Positions 1 through 9,041 of a DNA stretch of 64,000 nucleotides are shown piece by piece. Position 1 is the first letter of the stretch; every line of letters begins with the position of its first letter. The translations under genes and the position numbers were made by a program. The stretch is from assembly GCF_000379125.1 (NCBI RefSeq), contig NZ_KB900626.1, positions 2,180,667-2,244,666 on the forward strand, in the 5' to 3' direction. The notes below the pieces were generated by a model. That model did not search any database and had not been told where the DNA came from. It was given only the letters and a program-made list of their open reading frames with translations. This stretch comes from Methylosinus sp. LW4. GTDB lineage: Bacteria; Pseudomonadota; Alphaproteobacteria; Rhizobiales; Beijerinckiaceae.

Positions 1-51
1 GCGGCGGCGGCGAGGAGCCCGTCTCTTCTATTGACAAGGGAGGCGCTCGCC

Positions 52-672
52 ATGTTCCTTCGCGGCATGACATCGACGGCCATTCCGCCGCGCCGCGGGC
101 GCGCGCTCTCCCTGCCCAATATTCTGACCTATGGCCGGCTCGTCGCCGTGCCCGTGGTCGCGGGACTCTTGCAATGGCCCGACGAGCATTGGATGCGCTG
201 GACGGCGCTCGGCGTCTTCACCGCCGCCGGCATCACCGATTTCTTCGACGGCTATCTCGCCCGCGCCTGGGCGCAGCAGTCGTCGCTCGGCGCCATGCTC
301 GATCCCATAGCCGACAAGCTTCTCGTCGCCGCCACGCTGCTGATGGTGGTCGCCGACCAGACCATTTCCGGGCCGACGATCTGGGCGGCGCTCATCATCC
401 TGTGCCGCGAGATTCTGGTCTCCGGCCTGCGCGAATATCTCGCAGAGCTGAAAGTGCCGCTGCCGGTCAGCGCCATCGCCAAATGGAAGACGACGCTGCA
501 GCTCTTCGCGCTCGGCTTCTTCATCGCCGGCCGCGCCGGCGAGCTGGTGCTGCCCGGCACCGTCAATATCGGCAGCGTGCTGCTGTGGATCGCCGCGCTG
601 CTGACGCTCTACACCGGCTATGACTATATGAGAGCCGGCTGGGCGCATTTCGGAACGGACGAGGCGCGATGA
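52..672 (+). CDS. pgsA: CDP-diacylglycerol--glycerol-3-phosphate 3-phosphatidyltransferase
   Basis: Membrane enzyme that makes phosphatidylglycerol phosphate from CDP-diacylglycerol and glycerol-3-phosphate, the committed step to phosphatidylglycerol and cardiolipin. The complete CDP-alcohol phosphotransferase signature D-x2-DG-x2-AR-x8-G-x3-D-x3-D is present at about residues 64-89 (DFFDG...GAMLDPIAD), with several hydrophobic segments after it. The ATG at 52 follows GGAGG by 8 bases and gives 206 residues. A TTG at 31 would add 7 residues and an ATG at 67 is a weaker alternative. The stop overlaps the start of moaD, so the two are probably cotranslated. The pgsA-moaD-moaE order is common in alphaproteobacteria. 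Confidence 0.93.
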   Translation: MFLRGMTSTAIPPRRGRALSLPNILTYGRLVAVPVVAGLLQWPDEHWMRWTALGVFTAAGITDFFDGYLARAWAQQSSLGAMLDPIADKLLVAATLLMVVADQTISGPTIWAALIILCREILVSGLREYLAELKVPLPVSAIAKWKTTLQLFALGFFIAGRAGELVLPGTVNIGSVLLWIAALLTLYTGYDYMRAGWAHFGTDEAR

Positions 673-920
673 AGGCTCTCTATTTCGCCTGGGTGCGCGA
701 GCGAATCGGCCGCGCCGAGGAGGAGCTCTCCCCTCCCCCAGAGGTCGAGACCGTCGGCGAGCTCATCGGCTGGCTGAAGTCGCGCGACGAGGCCTATGCT
801 CTGGCGTTCGAGAACGCCGCCGTCATTCGCACGGCGATCGACAAGGCCCATGTGCGCCATGAGACGCCCATCGCCGGAGCGCGCGAGATCGCTTTTTTTC
901 CGCCGATGACCGGAGGGTGA
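669..920 (+). CDS. moaD: molybdopterin synthase small (sulfur carrier) subunit MoaD
   Basis: Ubiquitin-fold sulfur carrier of molybdenum cofactor synthesis. Its C-terminal glycine is thiocarboxylated and donates sulfur to precursor Z within the MoaD-MoaE complex. The 83-residue length is typical and the protein ends in the required Gly-Gly (PMTGG). The ATG at 669 overlaps the pgsA stop by four bases (ATGA). The partner moaE lies 674 bases downstream instead of directly adjacent, because a hydrolase-like gene sits between them. Confidence 0.93.
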   Translation: MKALYFAWVRERIGRAEEELSPPPEVETVGELIGWLKSRDEAYALAFENAAVIRTAIDKAHVRHETPIAGAREIAFFPPMTGG

Positions 921-1002
921 GAGAGCGCCGCTCGACGCGCCGGCTCGCCGCCGGTCATGGGCAAATGGCAATTTCTCATGTGACGGCGCGTGGAGAATTA
1001 GG

Positions 1003-1575
1003 ATGCCTGTCAAAAGGAGCGTCGTTCTCTTTCATTCCATTCTCGGCCTTCGACGAGCAGAGCGCGAGATCGCCGACGCCTTCGAGCGCGAGGGCGCGTC
1101 CGTATTTCTTCCCGATCTCTTCGCCGGACGCGTGGCGAAAACCTATGAGGACGGATTTCGGGCGAAGGACGAAATCGGCGACGCGCTCATCCTCGAAAGA
1201 GCCGAGCGAGCGCTCGAGGACGCCCCGGCGGACGCCGTTCTGGCCGGAATATCTTTCGGAGCGTTTCTGGTCGGCCGCGTCTGGAAAAATCGTCCCCATA
1301 TGCCCGGAGCGCTTCTCATTTCGGGGGTGGCGCCATGGATGAAGCCGCCGAGATGCGGTCTTCCGGTCTCGGCCCATATCGCTCGGCCGGACCCTTTCGA
1401 CGACGAGAGCTTCTTTACGCAATGGGCCGCGGCGGCGGAAAACGCGGCTCTGCAATTGCATCGATACGACAATGCCGGACATTACTTCTTGGACCGCGAT
1501 CTTCCAGACTATGACGCCGCTGCGGCCGCGCTCTGCATGAAGCGATCGGTCGAATTTGTCCTCGGCCTTCCCTGA
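1003..1575 (+). CDS. dienelactone hydrolase family alpha/beta-hydrolase
   Basis: A 190-residue soluble alpha/beta-hydrolase resembling the small dienelactone hydrolase family. Visible elements are an early strand-turn LFHSILG, the nucleophile elbow G-I-S-F-G-A with Ser84 where classical DLH has Cys, an Asp in the DPFDD segment near 130-134, and His160 in NAGHYF. This fits a Ser-Asp-His triad; the substrate is unknown. GGAGAA upstream supports the ATG. The gene separates moaD from moaE and shares their strand, but nothing in it points to molybdopterin chemistry. Its codons look slightly less GC-biased than its neighbours, so it may be an insertion into the operon. Confidence 0.75.
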   Translation: MPVKRSVVLFHSILGLRRAEREIADAFEREGASVFLPDLFAGRVAKTYEDGFRAKDEIGDALILERAERALEDAPADAVLAGISFGAFLVGRVWKNRPHMPGALLISGVAPWMKPPRCGLPVSAHIARPDPFDDESFFTQWAAAAENAALQLHRYDNAGHYFLDRDLPDYDAAAAALCMKRSVEFVLGLP

Positions 1576-1594
1576 TCCTCGGCGGCTGCTCGCT

Positions 1595-2050
1595 ATGCTC
1601 ACAATCCGCATCCAATCCGCCCCCTTCGATCCGGCGCATGAAGCCGCGCTGATCGAGGACGGCCGCCGCGACATTGGCGCGATCGTCTCCTTCACCGGCC
1701 TCTGCCGCGACGAGGACGGAACGCTCGCGGCGCTGGAGCTCGAGCATTATCCCGGCATGGCCGAGGAGGAGATCGCCCGCGTCGCCGAGGAGGCGCTCGC
1801 CCGCTGGCCGCTCTCGGCGCTCACGATCATCCATCGCCATGGGCGCATTCTGCCGGGCGAGCGAATCGTGCTCGTCATCACGGCCGCGCGCCATCGCGGC
1901 GAGGCCTTCGCCGCGGCGGAGTTTCTGATGGACTATCTGAAGACCAGAGCGCCCTTCTGGAAGAAGGAGCATCGCGCCGACGGCGGCGTCGGCGACTGGG
2001 TCGAGGCCAAGGCCAAGGACGATGCGGCGGCGGAGCGCTGGCGCAAGTAG
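1595..2050 (+). CDS. moaE: molybdopterin synthase catalytic subunit MoaE
   Basis: Large subunit of molybdopterin synthase, which uses thiocarboxylated MoaD to convert cyclic pyranopterin monophosphate into molybdopterin. Family features include the FTGLCRD segment, HRHGRILPGE, and the C-terminal KTRAPFWKKE segment that carries active-site lysines. The ATG at 1595 gives 151 residues, the usual MoaE size. An upstream in-frame start at 1556 would overlap the preceding hydrolase gene and is not needed. A strong hairpin follows directly after the stop. Confidence 0.92.
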   Translation: MLTIRIQSAPFDPAHEAALIEDGRRDIGAIVSFTGLCRDEDGTLAALELEHYPGMAEEEIARVAEEALARWPLSALTIIHRHGRILPGERIVLVITAARHRGEAFAAAEFLMDYLKTRAPFWKKEHRADGGVGDWVEAKAKDDAAAERWRK

Positions 2051-2057
2051 CGACAAA

Positions 2058-2082
2058 AAAGGCGGCCCTCGCGGCCGCCTTT
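2058..2082. terminator. bidirectional rho-independent terminator
   Basis: A perfect 10-bp hairpin (AAAGGCGGCC / GGCCGCCTTT) with a 5-base CTCGC loop lies 8 bases after the moaE stop. Flanking A and T tracts let it act on both strands. It sits between convergent moaE and the lytic transglycosylase gene. Confidence 0.8.
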
Positions 2083-2106
2083 CTCGAGTCTTCTCCTGAT
2101 GGAGGC

Positions 2107-3195
2107 TCACTCCGTATAGGCGAGCGCCCCACCCGGCAGGTGCTGCTCCACGCCCTTGTAGCGATTGGAGCGCTGGCCCATCATCGTCTCGAAGGCCTCG
2201 TGAACCTCGCTCACCGATTTCGGCTTCATCTTCTTGCCCTCGCGGGCGAAGAAGATCGGCTTATTGGCGCGAGCGGGCCGCGGCAGCAGCTTGGCGGCCG
2301 GCGTGTTGGGCGCCTCCTCCACCTTCGCCATGAAGCGGGCGGCGTCGTCCGGCCCCAGGAAGTGGATGAGATAGGTCTCGCCCACGGTCAGCGGACGGCC
2401 GAGGCGCTCGGCGATGCGCTCGCCGTCATGCTTCAGCATCTCGGCGGCGAAGACCGCGGAAAGATACGGATCATTGCGCATGGCCAGAATCTCGGAGCGC
2501 TTCTGCGGCGCGACGCGATAGTCGCCGTCGATCGCCTGCGCCGCCGCCTCCTGGCCATAGCTGCGGCCGAACATGCGCACGGCCTTCAGCCAGGTCGAAT
2601 CGATGAACTGGAAAAGCCCGCTCGCCGAGGAGGTGCTGGCCTTGGCCTTGGGCGCGAAGCTCGACTCCTTGTCGGCGATCGCCATCAGCATGGCCGGATC
2701 GGAGCCGGTGGTTTTGGCCGCCTGCACCACATGCTCGACAATGGCGCGGGCGACGCGCACGGGGCCGAATTGCAGCACAGCCGGAGCGCCGGAGAGGCTC
2801 GCCTGCGCCTCATTGGCGACGTCGGCGGCGCCGGACCACGCTTTCACCGCCTCGCCCATGGCCTCGGCGGCGTCGGCGTCGAGAGGCTGATCGGTGAGGC
2901 CGCGATTGGTCAGAAAGAACAAGGGCGGCGGCGCCCGGCGGCTCTGCGCCCCGGCTCGCGACGCCTCGGACAGTCTGAACCGGCCCCAGCCATCTGGCAT
3001 AGAGAGCAACGCGGCCACCAGGGCGAAGGCGAGAGCCGTCGCTATGGCGAAAGCGCGAAGGAGCATGTGAACGGATCCGTCGGCCCCCGTGAGGGGGCGG
3101 TCCGCGTCTGCGCGGTTGAGCACGGGCAGAAAGCGCGACCATTTCGGCGCCGACGCTTCGCCGCGAACGGCAGGAGCTATCGCTTCGAAAGACAC
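2107..3195 (-). CDS. membrane-anchored lytic transglycosylase, SLT domain
   Basis: Predicted peptidoglycan lytic transglycosylase of the Slt family. Residues 1-43 are probably cytoplasmic. One hydrophobic helix follows (about 45-66, MLLRAFAIATALAFALVAAL) and the rest would be periplasmic. The SLT core contains the catalytic-Glu segment IADKESSFAPKAK and the downstream SASGLFQFIDSTW motif typical of the family. The chosen start is GTG at 3195, preceded by GAGGAA at 9 bases, giving 362 residues. The ATG at 3066 would begin directly at the membrane helix but has a poorer ribosome site. The gene is convergent with moaE across a shared terminator. Confidence 0.85.
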   Translation of the reverse strand: MSFEAIAPAVRGEASAPKWSRFLPVLNRADADRPLTGADGSVHMLLRAFAIATALAFALVAALLSMPDGWGRFRLSEASRAGAQSRRAPPPLFFLTNRGLTDQPLDADAAEAMGEAVKAWSGAADVANEAQASLSGAPAVLQFGPVRVARAIVEHVVQAAKTTGSDPAMLMAIADKESSFAPKAKASTSSASGLFQFIDSTWLKAVRMFGRSYGQEAAAQAIDGDYRVAPQKRSEILAMRNDPYLSAVFAAEMLKHDGERIAERLGRPLTVGETYLIHFLGPDDAARFMAKVEEAPNTPAAKLLPRPARANKPIFFAREGKKMKPKSVSEVHEAFETMMGQRSNRYKGVEQHLPGGALAYTE

Positions 3196-3436
3196 TCTGT
3201 TTCATTCCTCGCTGTTGTTTGGACGAGACAGAGGCTAGCAACCGCGAGGGGCGAAAAATCGACTGCGCGCGTCACGCGCGCGTCACAATCCGGCGGGGCT
3301 CCGCATTTCCCACAAGCCCTTAAAAATGAAGCGATCGGCTACGTACGGAGCCGGCGGGCCGATTCGCCCGCCACATTTGCGCCGAATCGACACAGCCACG
3401 CTTACGATTGAAAAAGCTAAGATTTTTTCCAAATCG

Positions 3437-3898
3437 TCAGAAGCTGGTCAGCTTCGCCAGCATATTGCGCACGAAATTGAACTCGGCCCCGGCCGTGGGC
3501 GTCGTGCGGCTGATGAAATCGACGACCTTGCCGTCCTTCAGCCCATAATCGGCGATGCGCTGGACCTTTTTCGACTTGTCGAAATAGACGGCGAGAATGT
3601 GCTGATCGGCGACCTCGGGCGGCAGGAAGGCCAGCTCGCGCTCTATGCGCTGGCTGAAATAGTACCAGGCGTCGCCGCCGATCGTCGATGTCGTCGACGG
3701 CGTGCCGAGCAGAGCCAGCACTTGCGGGGCCGGCAAGCCGATCTTCACCTGCGCGGCCTTGCGCTCGTCGATGACGGCGCCGCGATTGATGACGCCGTCA
3801 TAGCCGAGGCACCCGGCGAGCGGCGCCGCCAGCAGAGCGAGGGCGGCGAGGCGGCGGGCCTGCCGCGAGACGACGACGAGCGAAACCCGAGACCGCAT
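3437..3898 (-). CDS. bamE: outer-membrane lipoprotein BamE/SmpA (OmlA) family
   Basis: Small lipoprotein of the SmpA/OmlA family, a component of the Bam machine that inserts beta-barrel proteins into the outer membrane. The start at 3898 follows GGAGAG and yields a signal peptide ending in the lipobox LAGC. The mature part has the family pattern 'KIGLPAPQVLALLGTPSTTSTIGGDAWYYFSQ' in outline, the conserved turn of BamE. Length is 153 residues. It is divergent from the yceD-plsX-fabH-ihfA group, a common alphaproteobacterial neighbourhood. Confidence 0.88.
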   Translation of the reverse strand: MRSRVSLVVVSRQARRLAALALLAAPLAGCLGYDGVINRGAVIDERKAAQVKIGLPAPQVLALLGTPSTTSTIGGDAWYYFSQRIERELAFLPPEVADQHILAVYFDKSKKVQRIADYGLKDGKVVDFISRTTPTAGAEFNFVRNMLAKLTSF

Positions 3899-4144
3899 TT
3901 TTCTCTCCGCGCTGCGCCTCTCCCGAGGCCGACCTTTGTCGCGACAATGTTCGAGCTTGCCTAACTCTCGCTCTTCGCGAAAGCAAGCAGCGACGCCTCC
4001 GGCGCAACGCTCGGGCTGGCGTCGGGGCCTCTTCGACCGTATCAATGGCCGGAAAATGGCGAAGCTTCGACCAATGGGCGCGGCGCCCATCTATATTTCA
4101 TATTGTCGGCCGAAGCGGCGACGTCCGAGGAGAAGGAGCGGCGA

Positions 4145-4771
4145 ATGAGCGACGATCTGCAATTGCCCGAAACCCCGTTCTCGCGCCCGCTCGCCGCCAC
4201 GGACGTTCCCGAGGACGGGCTGGAGCTGACCATCTCCGCCGACGCCGCCGAGCGCACGGCCCTCGCCGAAACAGACGATCTCGTCGCGCTGAGCCGTCTC
4301 GAGGCGAAGCTGAAAGTGACGCGCGCGGGCCGCGGCGGCCTGCGCGTCGCCGGCGAGCTCACCGCCGACGTTCGCCAGACCTGCGTGGTGACGCTCGAGG
4401 AATTCGACGCCCGCGTCGTGGAGCCCATAGACGTATCCTTCGCGCCGGAGGCCGCCCCCGCCGCCCCGCCCCCGACGGAGCGCATGTCGCGTCGCCGGCG
4501 CGAGGCCGAGCCGGAGGAGCAAAAGGAGCCGAGAGGAAGCCGGCACATCGCCGATCTCGACGAGGACGCGCCCGATCCGCTCATCGACGGGCGAATCGAT
4601 CTCGGCGCCATCGTCGCGGAATTTCTCGCGCTGGCGCTCGATCCCTATCCGCGCAAGCCCGGCGCGCGCTTCGCTCCGCTGGAAGAGAGTGAAGAGGAAG
4701 AAAAGCCGCCGGCGAAAGTCTCGCCCTTCGCCGGCCTGCGCGACGCGCTCGGCAAGGGTCGCCGAAGCTGA
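4145..4771 (+). CDS. yceD: YceD/DUF177 family protein
   Basis: DUF177 (YceD) protein, linked in other bacteria to 23S rRNA metabolism and usually encoded just before rpmF or plsX. The family core TADVRQTCVVTLEEF corresponds to the conserved cysteine-containing strand, and the C-terminal L-DPYPRKPG segment is also typical. The start at 4145 follows GGAG and gives 208 residues. A charged low-complexity stretch lies at about 115-135. There is no rpmF here; plsX follows after 329 bases. Confidence 0.82.
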   Translation: MSDDLQLPETPFSRPLAATDVPEDGLELTISADAAERTALAETDDLVALSRLEAKLKVTRAGRGGLRVAGELTADVRQTCVVTLEEFDARVVEPIDVSFAPEAAPAAPPPTERMSRRRREAEPEEQKEPRGSRHIADLDEDAPDPLIDGRIDLGAIVAEFLALALDPYPRKPGARFAPLEESEEEEKPPAKVSPFAGLRDALGKGRRS

Positions 4772-5100
4772 GCCCGGCTTTGCAAAAGCGTGATGGAGAG
4801 CCTGTAGATTCGGCGGCATGCGACGATGCGTCGAGACCGGCTCGCTCGTGGGAAGCTGGAGCGACGGCAGGAATTGCTCTTGCGCTGGCGCCGCGCAAAT
4901 GGCAATTCGTCAGCCGCTGGCGCCTTGGGCCGGCGGCGAGCCCGGTCCCCGACGAGAAATCGCTCGGAACCGAGGGCAGAAGCGGACCATAGCGGCTCCG
5001 CTTCGCCGCATCTTTCGCGCGTTCGGCGGACCCGTGGGGCGGAGCGTTGCGGGCCGCGCGGACATTCGCAATTCGTATTCAGTTCGGGAGACGAGGCAGA
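4772..5100. other. intergenic region yceD-plsX, no gene seen
   Basis: A 329-base stretch of ordinary GC content. Short open frames in it have no ribosome site and no recognisable product. I see no strong promoter, terminator or RNA fold, but the plsX-fabH promoter must lie here or further upstream. Confidence 0.5.
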
Positions 5101-6150
5101 ATGGCGCAGCCCATTCGCATAGCGTTGGACGCCATGGGCGGCGATCATGGTCCGAAAGTCACCATCGCCGGCGCCGCCATCGCTCACGATCGTCATCCCG
5201 ACAGCAGCTTTCTGCTGTTCGGCGACGAAGGGCAGATTCGCGCCGAGCTGGCCGCGCATCCGCGCCTCGCCCATGTCGTGACCGTCCGTCACTGCGACGT
5301 CGCCGTCCGCATGGACGACAAGCCGAGCCAGGCGCTGCGCTCCGGCCGTCGCGTCTCCTCCATGTGGCAGGCGATCGAGGCGGTGAAGAAGGGCGAGGCC
5401 GATGTCGCCATCTCCGCCGGCAACACGGGCGCGCTGATGGCCATGGCCAAGGTCTGCCTGCACACAATGGCCAAGATCGAGCGTCCGGCGCTGGCCAGCT
5501 TGTGGCCGGCGCCGACGGCGCGCGGCTATTCCATCGTGCTCGACGTCGGCGCCTCCATCGGCGCGGACGCGCGCCATCTCGTCAATCTCGCCGTTATGGG
5601 CTCGGCGATGTCGCGCGCCCTTTTCGAGCTCGATCGGCCGAGCGTGGGCCTGCTCAACGTCGGCAAAGAGGACATCAAGGGCAATGAGGAGGTCAAAGCC
5701 GCCTCGAGCCTTCTGAAGGAGGCGGACCTTCCCAATCTGGACTATCGGGGCTTCGTCGAGGGCGACGAGATCGGCCAAGGCGTCGTCGACGTCGTGGTCA
5801 CGGAGGGCTACTCGGGCAATATTGCGCTCAAGACCGCTGAAGGCACTGCGACGCAGGTCATGCAGTATCTCAAGGAGGCGATCGGCAAGTCCTGGCTCGC
5901 CATGCTCGGTTATCTGCTCGCTCGTAGCGCTTTTCGCGAGCTGCGCGCCAAAGCAGACGTTCGCAACATCAATGGCGGCGTGTTTCTCGGCCTCGAGGGG
6001 ATCGTCATCAAGAGCCATGGCGGCGCCGATGCGCTCGCCTTCGCCCGCGCGGTCGAGATCGGCTATGAGATGGCGCATCAAGGCCTGCTCTCCAAGATCC
6101 GCGACATGCTGGCCTCGAGCCGCCGCGACGACCAGGAAGCCGCTCAGTGA
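5101..6150 (+). CDS. plsX: phosphate acyltransferase PlsX
   Basis: PlsX converts acyl-ACP and phosphate to acyl-phosphate, the acyl donor for PlsY in phospholipid synthesis. The start [14 protein letters not shown] is diagnostic, followed by the [10 protein letters not shown] segment and the C-terminal [14 protein letters not shown] motif. Length is 349 residues from the ATG at 5101, preceded by GAGG. A longer frame from 5047 is not needed. The stop overlaps the fabH GTG start, so translation is probably coupled. Confidence 0.96.
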   Translation: MAQPIRIALDAMGGDHGPKVTIAGAAIAHDRHPDSSFLLFGDEGQIRAELAAHPRLAHVVTVRHCDVAVRMDDKPSQALRSGRRVSSMWQAIEAVKKGEADVAISAGNTGALMAMAKVCLHTMAKIERPALASLWPAPTARGYSIVLDVGASIGADARHLVNLAVMGSAMSRALFELDRPSVGLLNVGKEDIKGNEEVKAASSLLKEADLPNLDYRGFVEGDEIGQGVVDVVVTEGYSGNIALKTAEGTATQVMQYLKEAIGKSWLAMLGYLLARSAFRELRAKADVRNINGGVFLGLEGIVIKSHGGADALAFARAVEIGYEMAHQGLLSKIRDMLASSRRDDQEAAQ

Positions 6151-7136
6151 CTCTTATCCAGCGCCCTCTGCGCTCTGTCGTCGTCGGCCTCGGCAGCTAT
6201 TTGCCGAGCCGCATCCTCACCAATGAGGAGCTCGCCGCCAAGGTCGACACCAGCGACGAATGGATCACGCAGCGCACCGGCATAAAGGAGCGTCACATCG
6301 CCGCGCCCGGCGAGACGACCTCCATGCTCGGCGAGAAAGCGGCGCGCGCCGCGCTGGCCGACGCCGGCCTCGGCCCGGAGGATATCGATCTCGTCATCGT
6401 CGGCACATCGACGCCCGACTATACTTTCCCTTCGACGGCGACGCAGATTCAGGCCGCGCTCGGCATGACGCACGGCGCCGCCTTCGATCTTCAGGCGGTA
6501 TGCTCGGGTTTCGTCTATGCGCTGACGACGGCGGAGAAGTTTCTTCGCTCCGGCTCGCATAAGCGCGCGCTGGTGATCGGCGCAGAGACATTCTCGCGCA
6601 TTCTCGACTGGACCGATCGCACGACCTGCGTGCTGTTCGGCGACGGCGCCGGCGCCATTGTGCTCGAGGCGCGCGAGAGCGAAGGCTCGCTCGCAGAGCG
6701 CGGCATATTGACGACGCATTTGCGCTCGGACGGACGCCATCGCGCGAAACTGCATGTCGACGGCGGCCCCTCCTCGACGGGAACGGTCGGGCATTTGCGC
6801 ATGGAAGGCAAAGAAGTCTTCCGCTTCGCCGTCGGCATGGTAACGGATGTCGTTACGGACGCCTTTGCGGCGACGGGTTTCACCGCGACGGATCTCTCCT
6901 GGTTCGTGCCGCATCAGGCCAATCGCCGCATCATCGACATGTCGGCGACGAAGCTCGGAATCGCGCCGGAAAAGGTCGTCGCCACAGTGCATTTGCACGG
7001 CAACACATCGGCCGCCTCCATCCCCCTCGCACTGTCGGTCGCGCGCGACGACGGACGCATCAAGCGTGACGATCTCGTGATGCTCGAAGCGGTCGGCGGC
7101 GGATTCACATGGGGTTCGGCGCTCATCCGCTGGTGA
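6147..7136 (+). CDS. fabH: beta-ketoacyl-ACP synthase III (FabH)
   Basis: Initiates type II fatty acid synthesis by condensing an acyl-CoA primer with malonyl-ACP. The Cys-His-Asn triad is visible: Cys119 in LQAVCSGF, His256 in VPHQANRR, and Asn286 in [10 protein letters not shown]. Length is 329 residues. The GTG start at 6147 overlaps the plsX stop by four bases. The plsX-fabH-ihfA arrangement is standard in alphaproteobacteria and couples fatty acid initiation to phospholipid synthesis. Confidence 0.96.
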   Translation: MTLIQRPLRSVVVGLGSYLPSRILTNEELAAKVDTSDEWITQRTGIKERHIAAPGETTSMLGEKAARAALADAGLGPEDIDLVIVGTSTPDYTFPSTATQIQAALGMTHGAAFDLQAVCSGFVYALTTAEKFLRSGSHKRALVIGAETFSRILDWTDRTTCVLFGDGAGAIVLEARESEGSLAERGILTTHLRSDGRHRAKLHVDGGPSSTGTVGHLRMEGKEVFRFAVGMVTDVVTDAFAATGFTATDLSWFVPHQANRRIIDMSATKLGIAPEKVVATVHLHGNTSAASIPLALSVARDDGRIKRDDLVMLEAVGGGFTWGSALIRW

Positions 7137-7358
7137 GGCGCCACGAAATCCCGGTCGTGAAACTGCAACCTGCGCTTGATTTTCGTCGTAGTTTCTGAAA
7201 AATAATCAAATTGAGTTTTTCGCTCCTCGCGAACGGGGCCTGCGGCGCCCTGTTGCGATCATCCGCGACGAACCCGCCTCGCGCGAGAGTTGTCACAAAC
7301 CAGAAAAAGAAGTCGAGCTCGACGATGTTAGTTTCGTTTTGAATCGATAAGGCCGATC

Positions 7359-7754
7359 ATGTCGCAAAATGTTTCAGAAAAAGCCCCGCCGGCAGTCGAA
7401 GACCTTTCCCGGGACGAAAACGTCATTTCCGAGATTCCAACCTCACAGGGACATCACACGGTGACGCGCGCCGATCTCGCGGACGCCGTACATCGCCGCA
7501 TCGGCCTCTCGCGCGCCGAGTCCGGCGAGTTCGTCGAAGCCGTGCTGTCGGAGATTTTCAACGCCATCGTCTCCGGCGAGGATGTGAAGCTCTCCTCCTT
7601 CGGCTCCTTTCATATTCGCTCCAAGGGCGAGCGCGTCGGACGCAATCCGAAGACGGGCGCCTCGGCGCCGATCACCGCGCGCCGCGTCGTGATGTTCAAA
7701 GCATCCAATGTGCTGCGTGGACGCATCAACGGGCGTCACGACGCAGAGGATTAG
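7359..7754 (+). CDS. ihfA: integration host factor alpha subunit
   Basis: DNA-bending histone-like protein that pairs with IhfB. The HU/IHF core [22 protein letters not shown] and the DNA-binding arm signature VGRNPKTG are clear. The protein is 131 residues, about 30 longer than most IhfA proteins because of an acidic N-terminal extension that begins at the only ATG. A GTG at 7461 would start at the usual IhfA N-terminus, so the extension is uncertain. A 222-base, relatively AT-rich spacer from fabH leaves room for its own promoter. The MerR-type regulator that often follows ihfA in this order is absent. Confidence 0.92.
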   Translation: MSQNVSEKAPPAVEDLSRDENVISEIPTSQGHHTVTRADLADAVHRRIGLSRAESGEFVEAVLSEIFNAIVSGEDVKLSSFGSFHIRSKGERVGRNPKTGASAPITARRVVMFKASNVLRGRINGRHDAED

Positions 7755-7823
7755 CGCTTCTCGTCGAGCGACGCCGGATCGTTTCGCTTGCCGAGGCCGC
7801 GATCGGCGACGTAGAAGCGCGCC

Positions 7824-9041
7824 ATGAGCGAGCGAGCCAGAGACTCTGCGCAGACGGTCGAGCGAGCGTCCATGCCCACCGCTGTCTGGGCGCTGGGCGT
7901 TACCTCGCTGTTCATGGATTTCTCGTCCGAGATGATCCATGCGCTGCTGCCGGTCTATCTCGCCGGAACGCTCGGCGTCGCCATCGCCGAGATCGGCTGG
8001 ATCGAAGGCGCGGCGGAAGCGACGGCGCTCGCCGTCAAGGTCGTCTCCGGCCGCGTCTCGGACATGATCGGCCGCCGCAAAGGGCTGGCGCTCTTCGGTT
8101 ACGGCCTCGCCGCGGCGACTAAGCCGATCTTTCCGCTCGCCAGCGGCGCGGCGGAGGTGATCGCGGCGCGCGTGCTCGACCGCGTCGGCAAAGGATTGCG
8201 CGGCGCGCCGCGCGATGCGCTGATCGCCGACGTCACCACGCCGGAGCAGCGCGGCGCCGCCTATGGCCTGCGCCAGACGCTCGACACGGTCGGCGCGGTC
8301 ATCGGCCCGCTGGCGGCGATCGCATTGATGCTGGCGACGCATGACGACACGCGCTTCGTCTTTTGGATCGCCTGCCTGCCGGCGCTGATCTGCGTGCTGG
8401 TTCTCGCCGTCTTCGTTCACGAGCCGGAGGAGACGCGCCCGCCCGCCACGGGGCGCAAGGCGCTGCTCGCGGGCTTTTCCGATCTGCCGCGCGCCTTCTG
8501 GCTGCTGCTCACATTCGGCGCCCTGCTCGCCGCCGCGCGCGTGGGCGAAGCCTTTCTCGTGCTGCGGGCGACAGGCGCGGGCTTGCGCATCGCCTTCGCG
8601 CCGCTGACGCTGGTGGCCATGTCCTTCGTCGCCATGATCGCCGCCTATCCGGCCGGCAAGCTCGTCGATCGCTGGAGCGAGCGCCGCCTGCTCGTCGCCG
8701 CGAGCGTGACTCTGGCGATCTCGGAGGCCGCGCTCGCCGCCTCGCAGGACCTTTCCTTCGTCTTCGTCGGGATCGCGCTCTGGGGCCTGCATATTGCGCT
8801 GGCGCAAGTGGCCTTTTCGGCGCTGATTGCCCGCGCCGCGCCGGCGCATTTGCGCGCCACCGGCTTCGGCGTCTTCGGCCTCGCCAACGCCGTGGCGGTG
8901 ATCGCTGGCAATGTGGCCTTCGGCGCGCTGGCCGAGGCGAGCGGCCAAGGCTTCGCCTATGGCTGCGCCGCCGCCGCCGCTCTGGCGCCGCTGGCGCTTC
9001 TGCCGGCCATGTCGGGAGAGGGCGAAGCGCGCAATGGCTAA
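7824..9041 (+). CDS. major facilitator superfamily transporter
   Basis: A 405-residue inner-membrane transporter with about twelve hydrophobic segments. The MFS motif A is present in the loop after helix 2 (GRVSDMIGRRKG), and a related GKLVDRWSERR sits in the second half. The DRVGKGLRGAPRDALIAD segment is characteristic of a bacterial MFS subgroup of unassigned substrate. The stop overlaps the radA start by eight bases, so the two are probably cotranscribed even though their functions look unrelated. Confidence 0.85.
   Translation: MSERARDSAQTVERASMPTAVWALGVTSLFMDFSSEMIHALLPVYLAGTLGVAIAEIGWIEGAAEATALAVKVVSGRVSDMIGRRKGLALFGYGLAAATKPIFPLASGAAEVIAARVLDRVGKGLRGAPRDALIADVTTPEQRGAAYGLRQTLDTVGAVIGPLAAIALMLATHDDTRFVFWIACLPALICVLVLAVFVHEPEETRPPATGRKALLAGFSDLPRAFWLLLTFGALLAAARVGEAFLVLRATGAGLRIAFAPLTLVAMSFVAMIAAYPAGKLVDRWSERRLLVAASVTLAISEAALAASQDLSFVFVGIALWGLHIALAQVAFSALIARAAPAHLRATGFGVFGLANAVAVIAGNVAFGALAEASGQGFAYGCAAAAALAPLALLPAMSGEGEARNG

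Noticed and set aside
4780..4992. Possible 70-codon gene between yceD and plsX
   Set aside because: No ribosome site; the translation looks random.
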